A DNA stretch of 64,000 bases from Bacillus massiliglaciei (GCF_900098925.1 NZ_LT622359.1:279414-343413); one strand, 5' to 3'. Numbered from the stretch's first letter, positions 35,411-43,917 are shown. The notes: generated by a model from the sequence alone, not told the origin. Made by a program: numbers and translations.

Positions 35411-35995
35411 ATGAAAATTTATACACGTACAGGTGATAAGGGACAGACAAGCGTAATCGGCGGCAGGCTGGATAAGGATGATATTCGGGTGGAATCTTAT
35501 GGAACCGTTGATGAAGTGAACAGTTATGTTGGATTAGCTGCAGCAGAGCTGGATCCTTCACTTTTTGCTGATATTCTGGCTGACCTGGAGAAAATTCAGC
35601 ATGAGCTCTTTGACTGCGGCGGAGATTTAGCCACGGTATCTGAAAAGGCGCCTAGAAAAATGACAGAAGAGGCGATTACTTATTTAGAAGAACGAATTGA
35701 TCTATTTATTGCAGAAGCACCTGATTTGGAAAAATTCATTCTTCCTGGAGGTTCAAAAGCAGCTGCCATTATCCATATTGCAAGGACCGTTGCAAGGCGA
35801 GCAGAGAGGGCGGTCGTCTCATTAATGAAATCCGGTGCGGCCGTTTCTCCTTTCTCCTTACAATACCTAAACAGGCTGTCCGATTATTTCTTTGCTGCGG
35901 CAAGAGTCATCAATTTCCGCCTTGGAGTCGGAGATGTAGAGTATATCCGCAGTGCGAATGTTTTTAAAGGCGGGAAGAGAAAGGAAAAAGAATGA
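35411..35995 (+). CDS. yvqK: Cob(I)alamin adenosyltransferase, PduO type
   Basis: A 194-residue ATP:corrinoid adenosyltransferase. Family motifs are YTRTGDKGQTSVIGG (residues 4-18), RVESYGTVDEVNSYVG, and ARTVARRAERAVV with the ATP-binding arginines. It converts imported cob(I)alamin to the adenosyl form needed by CobU and by the riboswitch. SD GGGGG (AAGGGGGTTGCC). Its stop overlaps the start of cblT by 4 bp. Confidence 0.93.
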   Translation: MKIYTRTGDKGQTSVIGGRLDKDDIRVESYGTVDEVNSYVGLAAAELDPSLFADILADLEKIQHELFDCGGDLATVSEKAPRKMTEEAITYLEERIDLFIAEAPDLEKFILPGGSKAAAIIHIARTVARRAERAVVSLMKSGAAVSPFSLQYLNRLSDYFFAAARVINFRLGVGDVEYIRSANVFKGGKRKEKE

Positions 35996-36489
35996 AATTG
36001 AATATTAGAACAGTTAGTTTGCTTGGCCTATTCATAGCCCTGTCTGGCGCAGGGGGCATACTGAAAATCCCTTCAATAATCGGCAGTATAGCCTTGGACA
36101 GTTTTCCGGCTCTGATTGCAGCTGTTTTACTGGGACCATGGGCCGGAGCAATTGCGGGAGGGCTCGGCCATTTGCTATCCGCATTAATGGCCAGCATGCC
36201 GCTCGGTCCCTTCCATTTTTTAATCATGCTGGAGATGGCCGTACTCATTTGGCTGTTCGGGTATTTGTATCGGGCGGGAAAAGCATTTGCTGCCAGTCTT
36301 CTGTTTTTTGCAGGAAATGGGTTTATCCTGTCGGTCCCGTTTATCTATATTATCAGCATGAGCTTTTATGCAGCGCTGCTTCCAGGGATGCTGGCGGCAA
36401 CCGTTATAAACCTTTTGCTTGCGCTCATTCTGCTGCCTCGCCTAAAACCGATTTTTGGAAAACTTGAAAATGGAGGGATGAAAGAATGA
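35992..36489 (+). CDS. cblT: ECF transporter S component, probable alpha-ribazole carrier CblT
   Basis: A 165-residue membrane protein with about five hydrophobic segments, of the ECF S-component type (LGLFIALSGAGGILKIPS, GPWAGAIAGGLGHLLSALMA). Next to a CblS-like gene it matches CblT, described in Listeria and Geobacillus as an alpha-ribazole transporter. It needs the shared ECF energising module, which is not encoded in this window. Start and stop both overlap neighbours by 4 bp. Confidence 0.8.
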   Translation: MKLNIRTVSLLGLFIALSGAGGILKIPSIIGSIALDSFPALIAAVLLGPWAGAIAGGLGHLLSALMASMPLGPFHFLIMLEMAVLIWLFGYLYRAGKAFAASLLFFAGNGFILSVPFIYIISMSFYAALLPGMLAATVINLLLALILLPRLKPIFGKLENGGMKE

Positions 36490-37172
36490 GGGATGCGCTT
36501 GTCCTTCCTTTTTCATCTGACCATTCTCTGATTGTGACAGCGGATAACAGCGGGGGAATCGGGCTGAAAGAATGCGATGCTGTTCATGTTCCACATGAAA
36601 CATTATCGTACTATTCTTTCAGGGTGGCAGTCATGGAATGCATGGCAGCAGGAGGCGAGCCGATTGCAGCTGTTATTCAAAATTTCTGCGGGACAGAAGC
36701 CTGGGAAGGACTGCGGGCTGGGGTCCGAAAGGGAATGAAGGAATTAGGTATGCATTTTGAAGTAACAGGAAGTACGGAGAGCAATATTCCTCTGCTTCAA
36801 TCGGCTCTCGGCATAATGATTGTTGGCAAAAAAATGATAGCGCCCGAGGGTACAGCTGATTCTGAAGGAAAAAAGGCTGCCTTGATCGGCCGGCCTCTTG
36901 TGGGACAAGAGGTCATTGATGAGGAAGATTGGATTGCCCCTCTTTCATTATTTAAATGGTGCTGCGATACAGCAGGAATGGATGTTTGGCCGGTCGGATC
37001 AAAAGGAGTCGCTCATGAATGGAAAAGATTTAGGGGCGATGTTTCTGTGAGCAAAGCGGATATACCATGGACTAAATCTTCCGGACCGTCCACTTGCTTT
37101 CTGATCTCCTATCATCAGAATCTGGAAACAGAAATCCGTCAGAAAGCTGGCCGGCATTTTACGGAATTATAA
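36486..37172 (+). CDS. cblS: Alpha-ribazole kinase CblS (AIR-synthase-like)
   Basis: A 228-residue protein related to the PurM/AIR synthase fold (VTADNSGGIGLKECDAV near the N-terminus, then AVMECMAAGGEPIAAV). CblS phosphorylates imported alpha-ribazole, giving CobS its substrate without the usual CobT enzyme. Its coupling to cblT and the absence of cobT and of corrin-ring genes here support a salvage-only pathway. Last gene of the run of overlapping cobalamin genes. Confidence 0.8.
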   Translation: MRDALVLPFSSDHSLIVTADNSGGIGLKECDAVHVPHETLSYYSFRVAVMECMAAGGEPIAAVIQNFCGTEAWEGLRAGVRKGMKELGMHFEVTGSTESNIPLLQSALGIMIVGKKMIAPEGTADSEGKKAALIGRPLVGQEVIDEEDWIAPLSLFKWCCDTAGMDVWPVGSKGVAHEWKRFRGDVSVSKADIPWTKSSGPSTCFLISYHQNLETEIRQKAGRHFTEL

Positions 37173-37188
37173 AGGGAGGAGAGCGCCA

Positions 37189-37665
37189 GTGGCTTCAGGA
37201 AAAACAAATGCAATGAGAATACTTGATAAGCTGGGCATAGCCTATGAATTGCTGCATTACCAAAGCAATGATGGAAAGATAGACGGTGTATCGGTCGCTG
37301 AAAAGATTGGGGCGCAGGCTGAGAGTGTCTTTAAAACGCTTGTAGCCATTGGAACTTCGCGTCAGCTGTACGTATTTGTCATACCGGGTGCTGAAGAACT
37401 CGATTTAAAGAAAGCGGCAAAGGCTGCCGGAGAGAAGAAAATAGAAATGCTCCCATTAAAAGATCTTCTCAAAAACACAGGTTACATCCGCGGCGGCTGT
37501 TCTCCTGTAGGAATGAAAAAACAGTATGAAACATTTCTCGATCAGTCTGCAGAAAGACAGCCCTTCATCATTGTGAGCGGCGGAAAAATCGGTACACAGA
37601 TGAAATTGAAGCCAGAGGGTCTGATCCAGGCAGTAAAAGCACGTTTCGTTCCATTAATTAAATAG
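37189..37665 (+). CDS. ybaK: YbaK/EbsC-type aminoacyl-tRNA deacylase
   Basis: A 158-residue YbaK-domain protein (VFKTLVAIGTSRQLYVFVIPG, then RGGCSPVGMKK and GTQMKLKPEGLIQ), most like Cys-tRNA(Pro) deacylases that clear mischarged tRNA. The catalytic Lys is expected in VFKTL. The start is a GTG with GGAGGAGAG upstream. It is 16 bp after cblS, so it may be transcribed with the B12 operon although it has no known link to it; a terminator follows. Confidence 0.88.
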   Translation: MASGKTNAMRILDKLGIAYELLHYQSNDGKIDGVSVAEKIGAQAESVFKTLVAIGTSRQLYVFVIPGAEELDLKKAAKAAGEKKIEMLPLKDLLKNTGYIRGGCSPVGMKKQYETFLDQSAERQPFIIVSGGKIGTQMKLKPEGLIQAVKARFVPLIK

Positions 37666-37670
37666 CGCTT

Positions 37671-37701
37671 AGACTTCCGAACCTTTGGGAAGTCTTTTTT
37701 T
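37671..37701 (+). terminator. Terminator of the B12 operon
   Basis: AGACTTCC and GGAAGTCT around a 9-nt loop, then seven T, 6 bp after the ybaK stop. Confidence 0.85.
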
Positions 37702-37797
37702 ATGCCGGCAAATTATAAGGCTGGGCCTTTCACCCATTCCTGTTAAGAAGCATACGCTACCTGGAAAGCAAAGCGGTCATAAAGGAGAGTGCACAGA

Positions 37798-38907
37798 GTG
37801 ACTGGGAAAGCATTACATTATTTTGCAGGAGGAAACACAGCGAGAGGATACTGCAGTTTATATGAATCTAATTTTACAGGGCTTGAAAAGCTTTTTATTT
37901 TAAAGGGAGGCCCGGGTACAGGAAAATCAACTTTAATGGAAAAGTCAGCGAAAAGCTGGCAGGCGAAAGGCTATGACGTAGAATACCTGCATTCATCGCT
38001 TGATTCTGATTCCATTGAGGGTTTTGTGATTCCTGCCCTGAAAGCCGGAATTGTGGATGGAACGGAGCCGCATGTGATTGAGCCTAAGGCACCGGGAGCG
38101 GTCGAAGAGTATGTAAATGCAGGATCTGCCTGGGATTCAGCGATGCTGGCTGCTGAGAGAGCGTCTATACTTCGGCTGAAGAACACAAGAAGCAAAGCCT
38201 TCGATACAGCTTATGCCTGTTTTAAAGAAGCATTGGAAATTCATGATGAATGGGAAAAGATTTATCTTGCCAATATTGAATTTTCGAAGCTGAATGCTTT
38301 AACGGATAAGCTGATTGACTCTTTTTTTGGAGAGATATACTTAAATAAACAGGCAGAGGTAAAACACCGCTTTCTTGGTTCAGCCACGCCTTCCGGTGCT
38401 GTCGATTTTGTTCCCAATCTGACAGAAACGGTCAAGAGACGTTATTTTCTTAAAGGCCGGCCTGGTTCAGGCAAGTCTACGATGCTTAAGAAAATTGCAA
38501 AAGAAGCAGAAAAGCGTGGGTTTGATACGGAAATGTATCATTGCGGATTTGATCCCAACAGTCTGGATATGGTCATTGTACGGGAAATAGGCGCGGCCAT
38601 TTTTGACAGCACAGCCCCTCATGAATATTTCCCGGTCCGTGAAGGAGATGAGATTATCGATATCTACAGCCAGGCGATTCTTCCCGGGACAGATGAAATA
38701 TATGCAGAGCAAATCAAAGATGTATCCGGCAGATATAAGTCTAAAATGACTGAAGCGACAGATTTTTTGAGCAAGGCAAAAGAAGCGCATGATCAATTAG
38801 CCGCAATATATACAGAGGCAACAGATTTTTCAGTCATTGAAAACCTTCAGACAGAGATGGATAAAACGTTTGAAAAACTCAGCAAGAAGCGGCAAGAGAA
38901 AATATAA
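37798..38907 (+). CDS. Conserved protein with two P-loop NTPase domains
   Basis: A 369-residue soluble protein formed by an internal duplication. The first Walker A is GGPGTGKST (about residues 37-45) and the second GRPGSGKST (about 221-229). Each is followed by a similar stretch: YDVEYLHSSLDSDSIEGFVIP and FDTEMYHCGFDPNSLDMVIV, then acidic D-x-T-x-P-H (DGTEPHVIEP, DSTAPHEYFP). The C-terminal end is helical. The family is common in Bacillus and Clostridia and has no established function. The start is a GTG with AAGGAG at 10 nt; a GTG three codons upstream is too close to the site. It stands alone. Confidence 0.75.
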   Translation: MTGKALHYFAGGNTARGYCSLYESNFTGLEKLFILKGGPGTGKSTLMEKSAKSWQAKGYDVEYLHSSLDSDSIEGFVIPALKAGIVDGTEPHVIEPKAPGAVEEYVNAGSAWDSAMLAAERASILRLKNTRSKAFDTAYACFKEALEIHDEWEKIYLANIEFSKLNALTDKLIDSFFGEIYLNKQAEVKHRFLGSATPSGAVDFVPNLTETVKRRYFLKGRPGSGKSTMLKKIAKEAEKRGFDTEMYHCGFDPNSLDMVIVREIGAAIFDSTAPHEYFPVREGDEIIDIYSQAILPGTDEIYAEQIKDVSGRYKSKMTEATDFLSKAKEAHDQLAAIYTEATDFSVIENLQTEMDKTFEKLSKKRQEKI

Positions 38908-38999
38908 AGGCTATCTGGATTATTCATGCTGGTTTTTCGTGTGTCCTTATCGTATATCGGTTAAAATATAGGAAGGGATATACGGAAGGAGGAGCAGCT

Positions 39000-39857
39000 G
39001 TGATTCGAACGATTGCCATTGATATGGACGGAACGCTATTAAATGAGGTGCAGCAAGTCAGCAAAGCAAATGGTGCTGCTATACGAGAGGCCCAGAACTG
39101 CGGAATTGAAGTGGTTATAGCAACAGGAAGGTCGAAGGAGGAAGCGCGCTATTCCTTAAAACAGGCAGGGCTCGAAATGCCTGTCATTTGCATGAATGGC
39201 GGAGCTCTTTTAAATACAGAAGATGAAATAATTGTTTCTAATCCACTTGATCGAACTATCGTTCAGGAAGCTGTCTCCCTGCTGGAAAGCCGGGATGCAT
39301 ATTTTGAAATTTATACGAATCAAGGAGTTTTTACAAGGAAGTTTGAGGTGTCAGTTGCGGTCCTGACTGATATTTTTGTCTCGGCCAACCCGGACCTCAA
39401 CCCTGTAAAAGTACAGGAATTTGCGGAAGAAAGACTAACGTTGGGACAAATGAAAAAAGTTCATCGGTATGAGGATCTATTGGAAGATGAGACGATTGAA
39501 TATTATAAGCTCCTCATCTTCTCTAATGATTACGAGATGCTTGGCGAAACAGCTTCCGGTTTAAAAAGCTTTAAGGGAGTGGCCGTTACTTCTTCAGGAC
39601 GGGAAAATATTGAGATGACGAGTGAACATGCTCAAAAGGGAATCGTCCTTGAGCAATATGTAAAGTCAAAGGGGAAATCGATGGCAGAGACGATGGCCAT
39701 AGGGGATAATTTTAATGATATTTCCATGTTTGAGCGTGTCGGCAGATCAGTAGCGATGGGAAATGCACCGCTTGAAATTCAAAAACTGTGCGATGAAGTC
39801 ACAGCAAAAAATACGGAAAATGGGGTAGCGCTGGCTATTCGTAAAGTTCTCGATTAA
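39000..39857 (+). CDS. Cof-type HAD-superfamily phosphatase
   Basis: A 285-residue HAD hydrolase of the Cof/YcsE type: nucleophile motif IAIDMDGTLLN (residues 4-14), ATGRSKEEA, Lys in the HAQKGIVLE region and the acidic motif MAIGDNFNDISMF. A C2B cap lies between. Such enzymes dephosphorylate sugar phosphates, flavin precursors or pyridoxal phosphate; the substrate is not predictable. The start is a GTG with AAGGAGGAG. Monocistronic. Confidence 0.88.
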   Translation: MIRTIAIDMDGTLLNEVQQVSKANGAAIREAQNCGIEVVIATGRSKEEARYSLKQAGLEMPVICMNGGALLNTEDEIIVSNPLDRTIVQEAVSLLESRDAYFEIYTNQGVFTRKFEVSVAVLTDIFVSANPDLNPVKVQEFAEERLTLGQMKKVHRYEDLLEDETIEYYKLLIFSNDYEMLGETASGLKSFKGVAVTSSGRENIEMTSEHAQKGIVLEQYVKSKGKSMAETMAIGDNFNDISMFERVGRSVAMGNAPLEIQKLCDEVTAKNTENGVALAIRKVLD

Positions 39858-39906
39858 TGGAAAAAAGGCCCGTTTTAACCAAAAATCTATAGTAGAGATT
39901 AACTCA

Positions 39907-39934
39907 AGCCCTGGGAAACCGGGGTGTTTTTTTT
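39907..39934 (+). terminator. Terminator of the HAD gene
   Basis: GCCCTGG-GAAA-CCGGGGT forms a short stem with one G-U pair and is followed by eight T. Confidence 0.7.
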
Positions 39935-39966
39935 GCAGAAAAACGTAAAATATCTTTGTGAAGGAC

Positions 39967-40010
39967 TTTACATTTTAATCAAAAAGCATTATAGTTACCT
40001 AGGTAACTAT
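39967..40010 (+). promoter_or_regulatory. SigA promoter with perfect 20-bp operator palindrome (MarR gene)
   Basis: TTTACA (39967-39972) and TATAGT (39990-39995) are spaced by 17 bp. Overlapping the -10 is ATAGTTACCTAGGTAACTAT (39991-40010), a perfect palindrome. MarR repressors typically bind sites of this kind over their own promoter, so autorepression of the marR-MFS operon is inferred. Confidence 0.75.
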
Positions 40011-40028
40011 TGTTCGGAGGAGAATTCG

Positions 40029-40448
40029 ATGCCATTTCACGATCAGTTTTTCCATCGTTATTTACAAGTTTCCCGTTCTTTTACTAAAGCCCTGAATGGC
40101 TGTCTTGCCGAGATTAATCTTTATCAATCGCAATGGTCTATCATATTTTATTTAAGCAATTATGGCCCTTCTGCACTTGTGGAGATCAGCAGCTATCTGG
40201 ATGTTGAAAAACCGACGATTACCCGTACAGTCAATCGGCTGGAAGAACGGGGGTTAGTTGAGCAGATTTCAGCTAAAGATAAACGGGAAAAGAAAATTCA
40301 GCTGACATCGATGGGCAAGGATATTTATGAAGAGGGATGCCGGATTGTCGACAGCTTTGAAGCGAATCTGCTTGAAGGGATTCCGGAGGAAGAGAGAAAG
40401 ACGATACTGGGAGCCCTCGATCAATTAGAAACGAAATTAAAGCAATAA
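40029..40448 (+). CDS. MarR-family transcriptional regulator
   Basis: A 139-residue MarR regulator with the winged-helix core ALVEISSYLDVEKPTITRTVNRLEERGLVEQ followed by the wing DKREKKIQLTSMG. The ATG has CGGAGGAG. The frame is open 35 codons upstream but that part would run through the promoter and operator, so it is not coding. It is followed 19 bp later by an MFS exporter, which it probably represses until an inducer (drug or toxic compound) binds. Confidence 0.9.
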   Translation: MPFHDQFFHRYLQVSRSFTKALNGCLAEINLYQSQWSIIFYLSNYGPSALVEISSYLDVEKPTITRTVNRLEERGLVEQISAKDKREKKIQLTSMGKDIYEEGCRIVDSFEANLLEGIPEEERKTILGALDQLETKLKQ

Positions 40449-40467
40449 AGGGGAGTTAAATAGCAAT

Positions 40468-41673
40468 ATGAATTCAAAACCAAAATTATGGACGAAAGAT
40501 TTCTTAATCATCGCTTCGACTAATTTCTTTGTTTTTCTTACCTTTTATGTATTGATGGTCACTTTGACGATTTATACAGTGAAATCTTTTCATACATCTA
40601 CCAGCCTGGCTGGACTTGCTTCTAGTATTTTTGTTCTGGGAGCGGTTCTCGTAAGACCGCTTGCCGGTAAAATGATCGATCAGGTCGGACGAAAGAAGCT
40701 TCTGTTAATCGGACTTATTATATTCTTTCTTTCCTCCATTGTTTATTTCCAAGCTGACAGTTTAACATCCCTATTCGTTATTCGCTTTATCCATGGGATT
40801 GCCTTTGGGCTGGCAACAACAGCTACTGGTACGATTTCTGCTTCCATTATCCCTGATCAGCGCCGAGGGGAAGGGATGGGGTATTTTGCCATGAGTACAA
40901 ACCTAGCAATGGCCTTCGGTCCGTTTATTGGATTATTTATTACTCAGCATTTCAGCTACAATGCTATTTTTATGACGGCGGTTGTTTTTTCCGGGCTGTC
41001 ACTTGCCGCTACCTTGTTCTTGAAAGTACCGAAAGTGCAGGCTGCTGCAGAAAGAGGGAAATCATTTAAACTTAGTGATTTCTTCGAAAAAACGACGATG
41101 CCGATTGCCTTGCTGATGCTTATTATCGGATTTATTTATTCAAGTATTCTTTCCTATCTCAGTTCTTATGCAGAGGAAATTAATCTGGTCAGCACGGCAA
41201 GCTTTTTCTTTGTATCGTTTGCTATCTTCTTATTGATTTCACGGCCTTTCACTGGACGGATGTTTGATATTAAAGGCGAAAACAAAGTCATTTATCCTTC
41301 TCTTGCACTGTTTGCCATTGGTCTGTTTTTGTTAAGTCAGACTCATATTGGCCTAAGTTTATTGATTGCAGGAGCTATTATCGGAGTTGGTTACGGGACA
41401 TTCCAGTCCAGTGCCCAGACCATTGCTGTCCAAGAAGCGCCAAGACATCGAATCGGCCTTGCAACATCTACGTTCTTTGTCTTTTTTGATACAGGAATCG
41501 GAGTAGGGCCGTTTATTTTAGGATTTGCTGTTCCGTATACAGGATTCCGCGGCCTGTATTTAGCTATGGCAGGTCTGGCTGCTCTCAGCATTCTGGTCTA
41601 TTATTTTGTTCATGGAAAAAAAGCACAGAAGAGAAAATCAGGGCATCATGCTTCAAAAGAGATTTTGAATTAA
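40468..41673 (+). CDS. MFS transporter (drug/metabolite efflux type)
   Basis: A 401-residue major facilitator with 12 membrane segments. The motif A loop between helices 2 and 3 reads RPLAGKMIDQVGRKKLLLIG, and motif C-like glycines occur in helix 5, as in drug:H+ antiporters. Context with a MarR regulator suggests efflux of a toxic compound. SD AAGGGGAG. It ends before two tandem terminators. Confidence 0.9.
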   Translation: MNSKPKLWTKDFLIIASTNFFVFLTFYVLMVTLTIYTVKSFHTSTSLAGLASSIFVLGAVLVRPLAGKMIDQVGRKKLLLIGLIIFFLSSIVYFQADSLTSLFVIRFIHGIAFGLATTATGTISASIIPDQRRGEGMGYFAMSTNLAMAFGPFIGLFITQHFSYNAIFMTAVVFSGLSLAATLFLKVPKVQAAAERGKSFKLSDFFEKTTMPIALLMLIIGFIYSSILSYLSSYAEEINLVSTASFFFVSFAIFLLISRPFTGRMFDIKGENKVIYPSLALFAIGLFLLSQTHIGLSLLIAGAIIGVGYGTFQSSAQTIAVQEAPRHRIGLATSTFFVFFDTGIGVGPFILGFAVPYTGFRGLYLAMAGLAALSILVYYFVHGKKAQKRKSGHHASKEILN

Positions 41674-41705
41674 ATTTTTATCAGGATGTATAAAAAGGAA
41701 CGAGA

Positions 41706-41787
41706 GGGGGGAATACTTATATCATGATTATTTTTTCCAAAGTAATCCCCCTTTTCTTAACCTGTCCATTTTGGGCGGGTTTTTTTT
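41706..41787 (+). terminator. Two tandem terminators after the MFS gene
   Basis: The first hairpin pairs GGGGGAATACTT with AAGTAATCCCCC (one mismatch) and is followed by TTTT. The second pairs AACCTGTCC with GGGCGGGTT (with G-U pairs, 41759-41781) and is followed by a T run to 41787. Confidence 0.75.
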
Positions 41788-41842
41788 ATGGTTTAAAACT
41801 TTCCGTGTACACAGAATTTATAATATAAAACAATATGTATTG

Positions 41843-41878
41843 ATTGAAAAACAGAAATATTTTATTGAAAAACGATAA
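41843..41878 (+). promoter_or_regulatory. Direct repeats, candidate operator of the yoaS-yozG pair
   Basis: ATTGAAAAAC occurs at 41843 and 41864, 21 bp apart (two helical turns). The second copy lies in TTATTGAAAAACGATAA, an imperfect palindrome. They lie 50-80 bp before the yoaS start. Binding by the XRE-type YozG protein encoded downstream is inferred. Confidence 0.45.
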
Positions 41879-41925
41879 AAAATGAACTACAATCAAATGG
41901 ACGATAATTTTGTGAGGTGTTTTTT

Positions 41926-42409
41926 ATGAAACGCGGAACGACATTCTCCCTTAAAGATAGCTGTTATTCTTATGGGTGTTCCGATTCTTGCTTTATGTAT
42001 TTTTTTAGTGCCGGAAATAGCGGGTTTTACAGCAGAATTGTATCCAGATCATGCGTATCTCAAATATCTTATTTTCATTGATTTGTATGCAACGGCCATT
42101 CCTTTTTATTTGGCTCTGTTTCAGGCTTTTAAACTTTTACGTTATATTGACAAGAACAAAGCGTTTTCGGATTTATCAGTATGGGCTTTGAAAAATATTA
42201 AAAATTGTGCCCTTACAATCAGTGTCCTCTATGTATTAGGTCTGCCGTTATTCTATCTTATCGCGGAGGCGGATGACGCACCGGGCATCATTCTCATCGG
42301 ACTGATCCTTATTTTTGCATCAATGGTGATTGCCGTCTTTGCAGCGGTTCTGCAGAAGCTTTTAAAAGAGGCGATAGATATTAAATCAGAAAATGATTTA
42401 ACAGTTTGA
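41926..42409 (+). pseudogene. yoaS: DUF2975 membrane protein (YoaS-like), 5' frameshift
   Basis: The start is ATG with GAGGTG at 6 nt, and the frame begins MKRGTTFSLK, as expected. After TTAAAG it is out of register with the main frame, which reads IAVILMGVPILALCIFLVP and continues to the stop as a DUF2975 protein with four membrane segments. Removing one A in CTTAAAGATAGC restores a continuous protein of about 160 residues. It could also be translated from the ATG at 41972, losing the first membrane segment. A frameshift mutation or a sequence error are both possible. It pairs with the XRE regulator just downstream. Confidence 0.7.
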
Positions 42410-42420
42410 GGTGAAAAACT

Positions 42421-42633
42421 TTGGCGATTATAATCCATATCGATGTGCTGCTGGCTAAAAGGAAAATGAGTGTTACCGAACTTTCAGAAAAGGTTGGAAT
42501 CACAATGGCGAATCTTTCTATTTTGAAAAATGGAAAAGCAAAGGCGATTCGATTCTCAACACTGGAGGCTATCTGTAAGGCATTGGAGTGCCAGCCAGGA
42601 GACATATTAGAATATAAAAGAGAAGAGGAGTAA
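42421..42633 (+). CDS. yozG: XRE-family small regulator (YozG-like)
   Basis: A 70-residue Cro/C1-type helix-turn-helix protein (LLAKRKMSVTELSEKVGITMANLSILKNGKAKAIRFSTLEAICKALECQPGDIL), almost the minimal domain. The start is a TTG with GAGGTGAAAAACT. It is the standard partner of DUF2975 membrane proteins, as in B. subtilis yoaS-yozG, and probably regulates this operon. The signal that the pair responds to is unknown. Confidence 0.85.
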   Translation: MAIIIHIDVLLAKRKMSVTELSEKVGITMANLSILKNGKAKAIRFSTLEAICKALECQPGDILEYKREEE

Positions 42634-42710
42634 CAATCAGCAGATGTAGGCAGACCCGAGCTGTGCCCACCTGCAAGCGTCCTTGAAACGGAAATCCATA
42701 CAGCCCCAAC

Positions 42711-42750
42711 AAAAAAATCAAATTTCCCTTTGAGGAAATTTGATTTTTTG
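42711..42750. terminator. Bidirectional terminator between yozG and bshB2
   Basis: AAAAAAATCAAATTTCC and GGAAATTTGATTTTTTG, with a 6-nt loop and A/T runs on both sides. Confidence 0.85.
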
Positions 42751-42815
42751 TAATAGACCCGGGCTGTTTTTTATTTTGCCCGGCAGGCTTCCATATGGGG
42801 CCAGTTGAGATTCTT

Positions 42816-43481
42816 TTAAAATTTGTAGGTCCACAAACGCTCAAGCCGAATCCAATTCAGCAATTCAGCATCCTGATTTTCGAATTTCTCTTTCCAAGTA
42901 GAAACCATGGCCTCTGTTTGAGAACGGTGAGCCGTGATGGCATCAATCTTTTTCTGTTCAGCTGCCGTAATATCATGAATGATGTCAGGCTCTCCTAATT
43001 TTTCAACACAATTGTTGGAAAAGGCTACGCAATATAGTTTCGGACGGTCTTTTTCAGGAATTCGTTCAACTGCCCGTACGACTGCCCGCCCGGTTGCTTC
43101 ATGGTCTGGATGGACGCTGTAGCCAGGATAAAAGGTGATGACCAAGGATGGCTGGAGCTCTTCTATTGCTTTGCTGAACATCTCTGTCAGCTTTTCATCA
43201 TCCTCGAATTCTACCGTTTTGTCCCTAAGTCCCATCATCCGTAAATCTTGTATCCCGATGGCTTCCGCAGCATCAAGGAGCTCCTGTTTTCTGATTTTTG
43301 GCAGGGATTCTCTGGTGGCAAAAGGAGGATTTCCGAGATTTCTTCCCATTTCTCCCAGGGTCAGGCACATATAAGTGACAGGTGTGCCTGCTTCAATATG
43401 TAAAGCAAGTGTGCCGGATACTGAAAAAGCTTCATCATCCGGATGCGGAAAAGCTACTAACACATGGCGTTCTTTTTCCAT
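42816..43481 (-). CDS. bshB2: Bacillithiol biosynthesis deacetylase BshB2
   Basis: A 221-residue LmbE/PIG-L deacetylase. Zinc ligands are in AFPHPDDEAF (residues 9-18) and the later YPGYSVHPDHEATG. It removes the acetyl group from GlcNAc-malate in bacillithiol synthesis and may act on bacillithiol conjugates. The ATG chosen has AAAGGAG; eight more codons upstream are open. It follows yojF, the arrangement known from B. subtilis yojF-yojG. Confidence 0.92.
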   Translation of the reverse strand: MEKERHVLVAFPHPDDEAFSVSGTLALHIEAGTPVTYMCLTLGEMGRNLGNPPFATRESLPKIRKQELLDAAEAIGIQDLRMMGLRDKTVEFEDDEKLTEMFSKAIEELQPSLVITFYPGYSVHPDHEATGRAVVRAVERIPEKDRPKLYCVAFSNNCVEKLGEPDIIHDITAAEQKKIDAITAHRSQTEAMVSTWKEKFENQDAELLNWIRLERLWTYKF

Positions 43482-43501
43482 TTTAATTAATCTCCTTTCT
43501 T

Positions 43502-43852
43502 TCATTCAAACGGGCTTTCGCTTACCTGTAAAGAAACGGCGAGTTTGCCGGTGAAATCAAGTCCTGCAAGCAGCAAGCGGCCCTCATTGTCGATTTCGTA
43601 ATGGGTCAGTCCTTCTGCATATACCCAGCCAATCGCAAGTTTCAGGCCTGCACGGTAAGGGCCTTCTCCTATAATCTTTCCGTGTTCATACTGCAGGAAA
43701 GCATTTCGGATATAGGCGCCAGCTGAAAAAAATGATTCGTCATGATGGCTTGCGTATGCTCCATTCGTTGTTTCTAAATGAAGGTAGACATCCTTTTTTG
43801 CGAAAGAGTCAATCGCCTTTTGAACCTCTTTCTGTTCGATAGGTATCATCAT
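43502..43852 (-). CDS. yojF: YojF family protein (DUF1806)
   Basis: A 116-residue protein starting MMIPIEQKEVQKAIDSFAKKDVYLHLETTNGAY, of the DUF1806/YojF family with no established biochemical role. Linkage to bshB2 suggests a part in bacillithiol metabolism. SD GGAGGAAC before two adjacent ATG codons. The gap to bshB2 is 20 bp, so the two form an operon. Confidence 0.85.
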   Translation of the reverse strand: MMIPIEQKEVQKAIDSFAKKDVYLHLETTNGAYASHHDESFFSAGAYIRNAFLQYEHGKIIGEGPYRAGLKLAIGWVYAEGLTHYEIDNEGRLLLAGLDFTGKLAVSLQVSESPFE

Positions 43853-43917
43853 ATATAGTTCCTCCTCCAAGAAGAGCTGTTTATTGAACATTGTACTAAA
43901 TAGAAGCCAAAAAAGCG

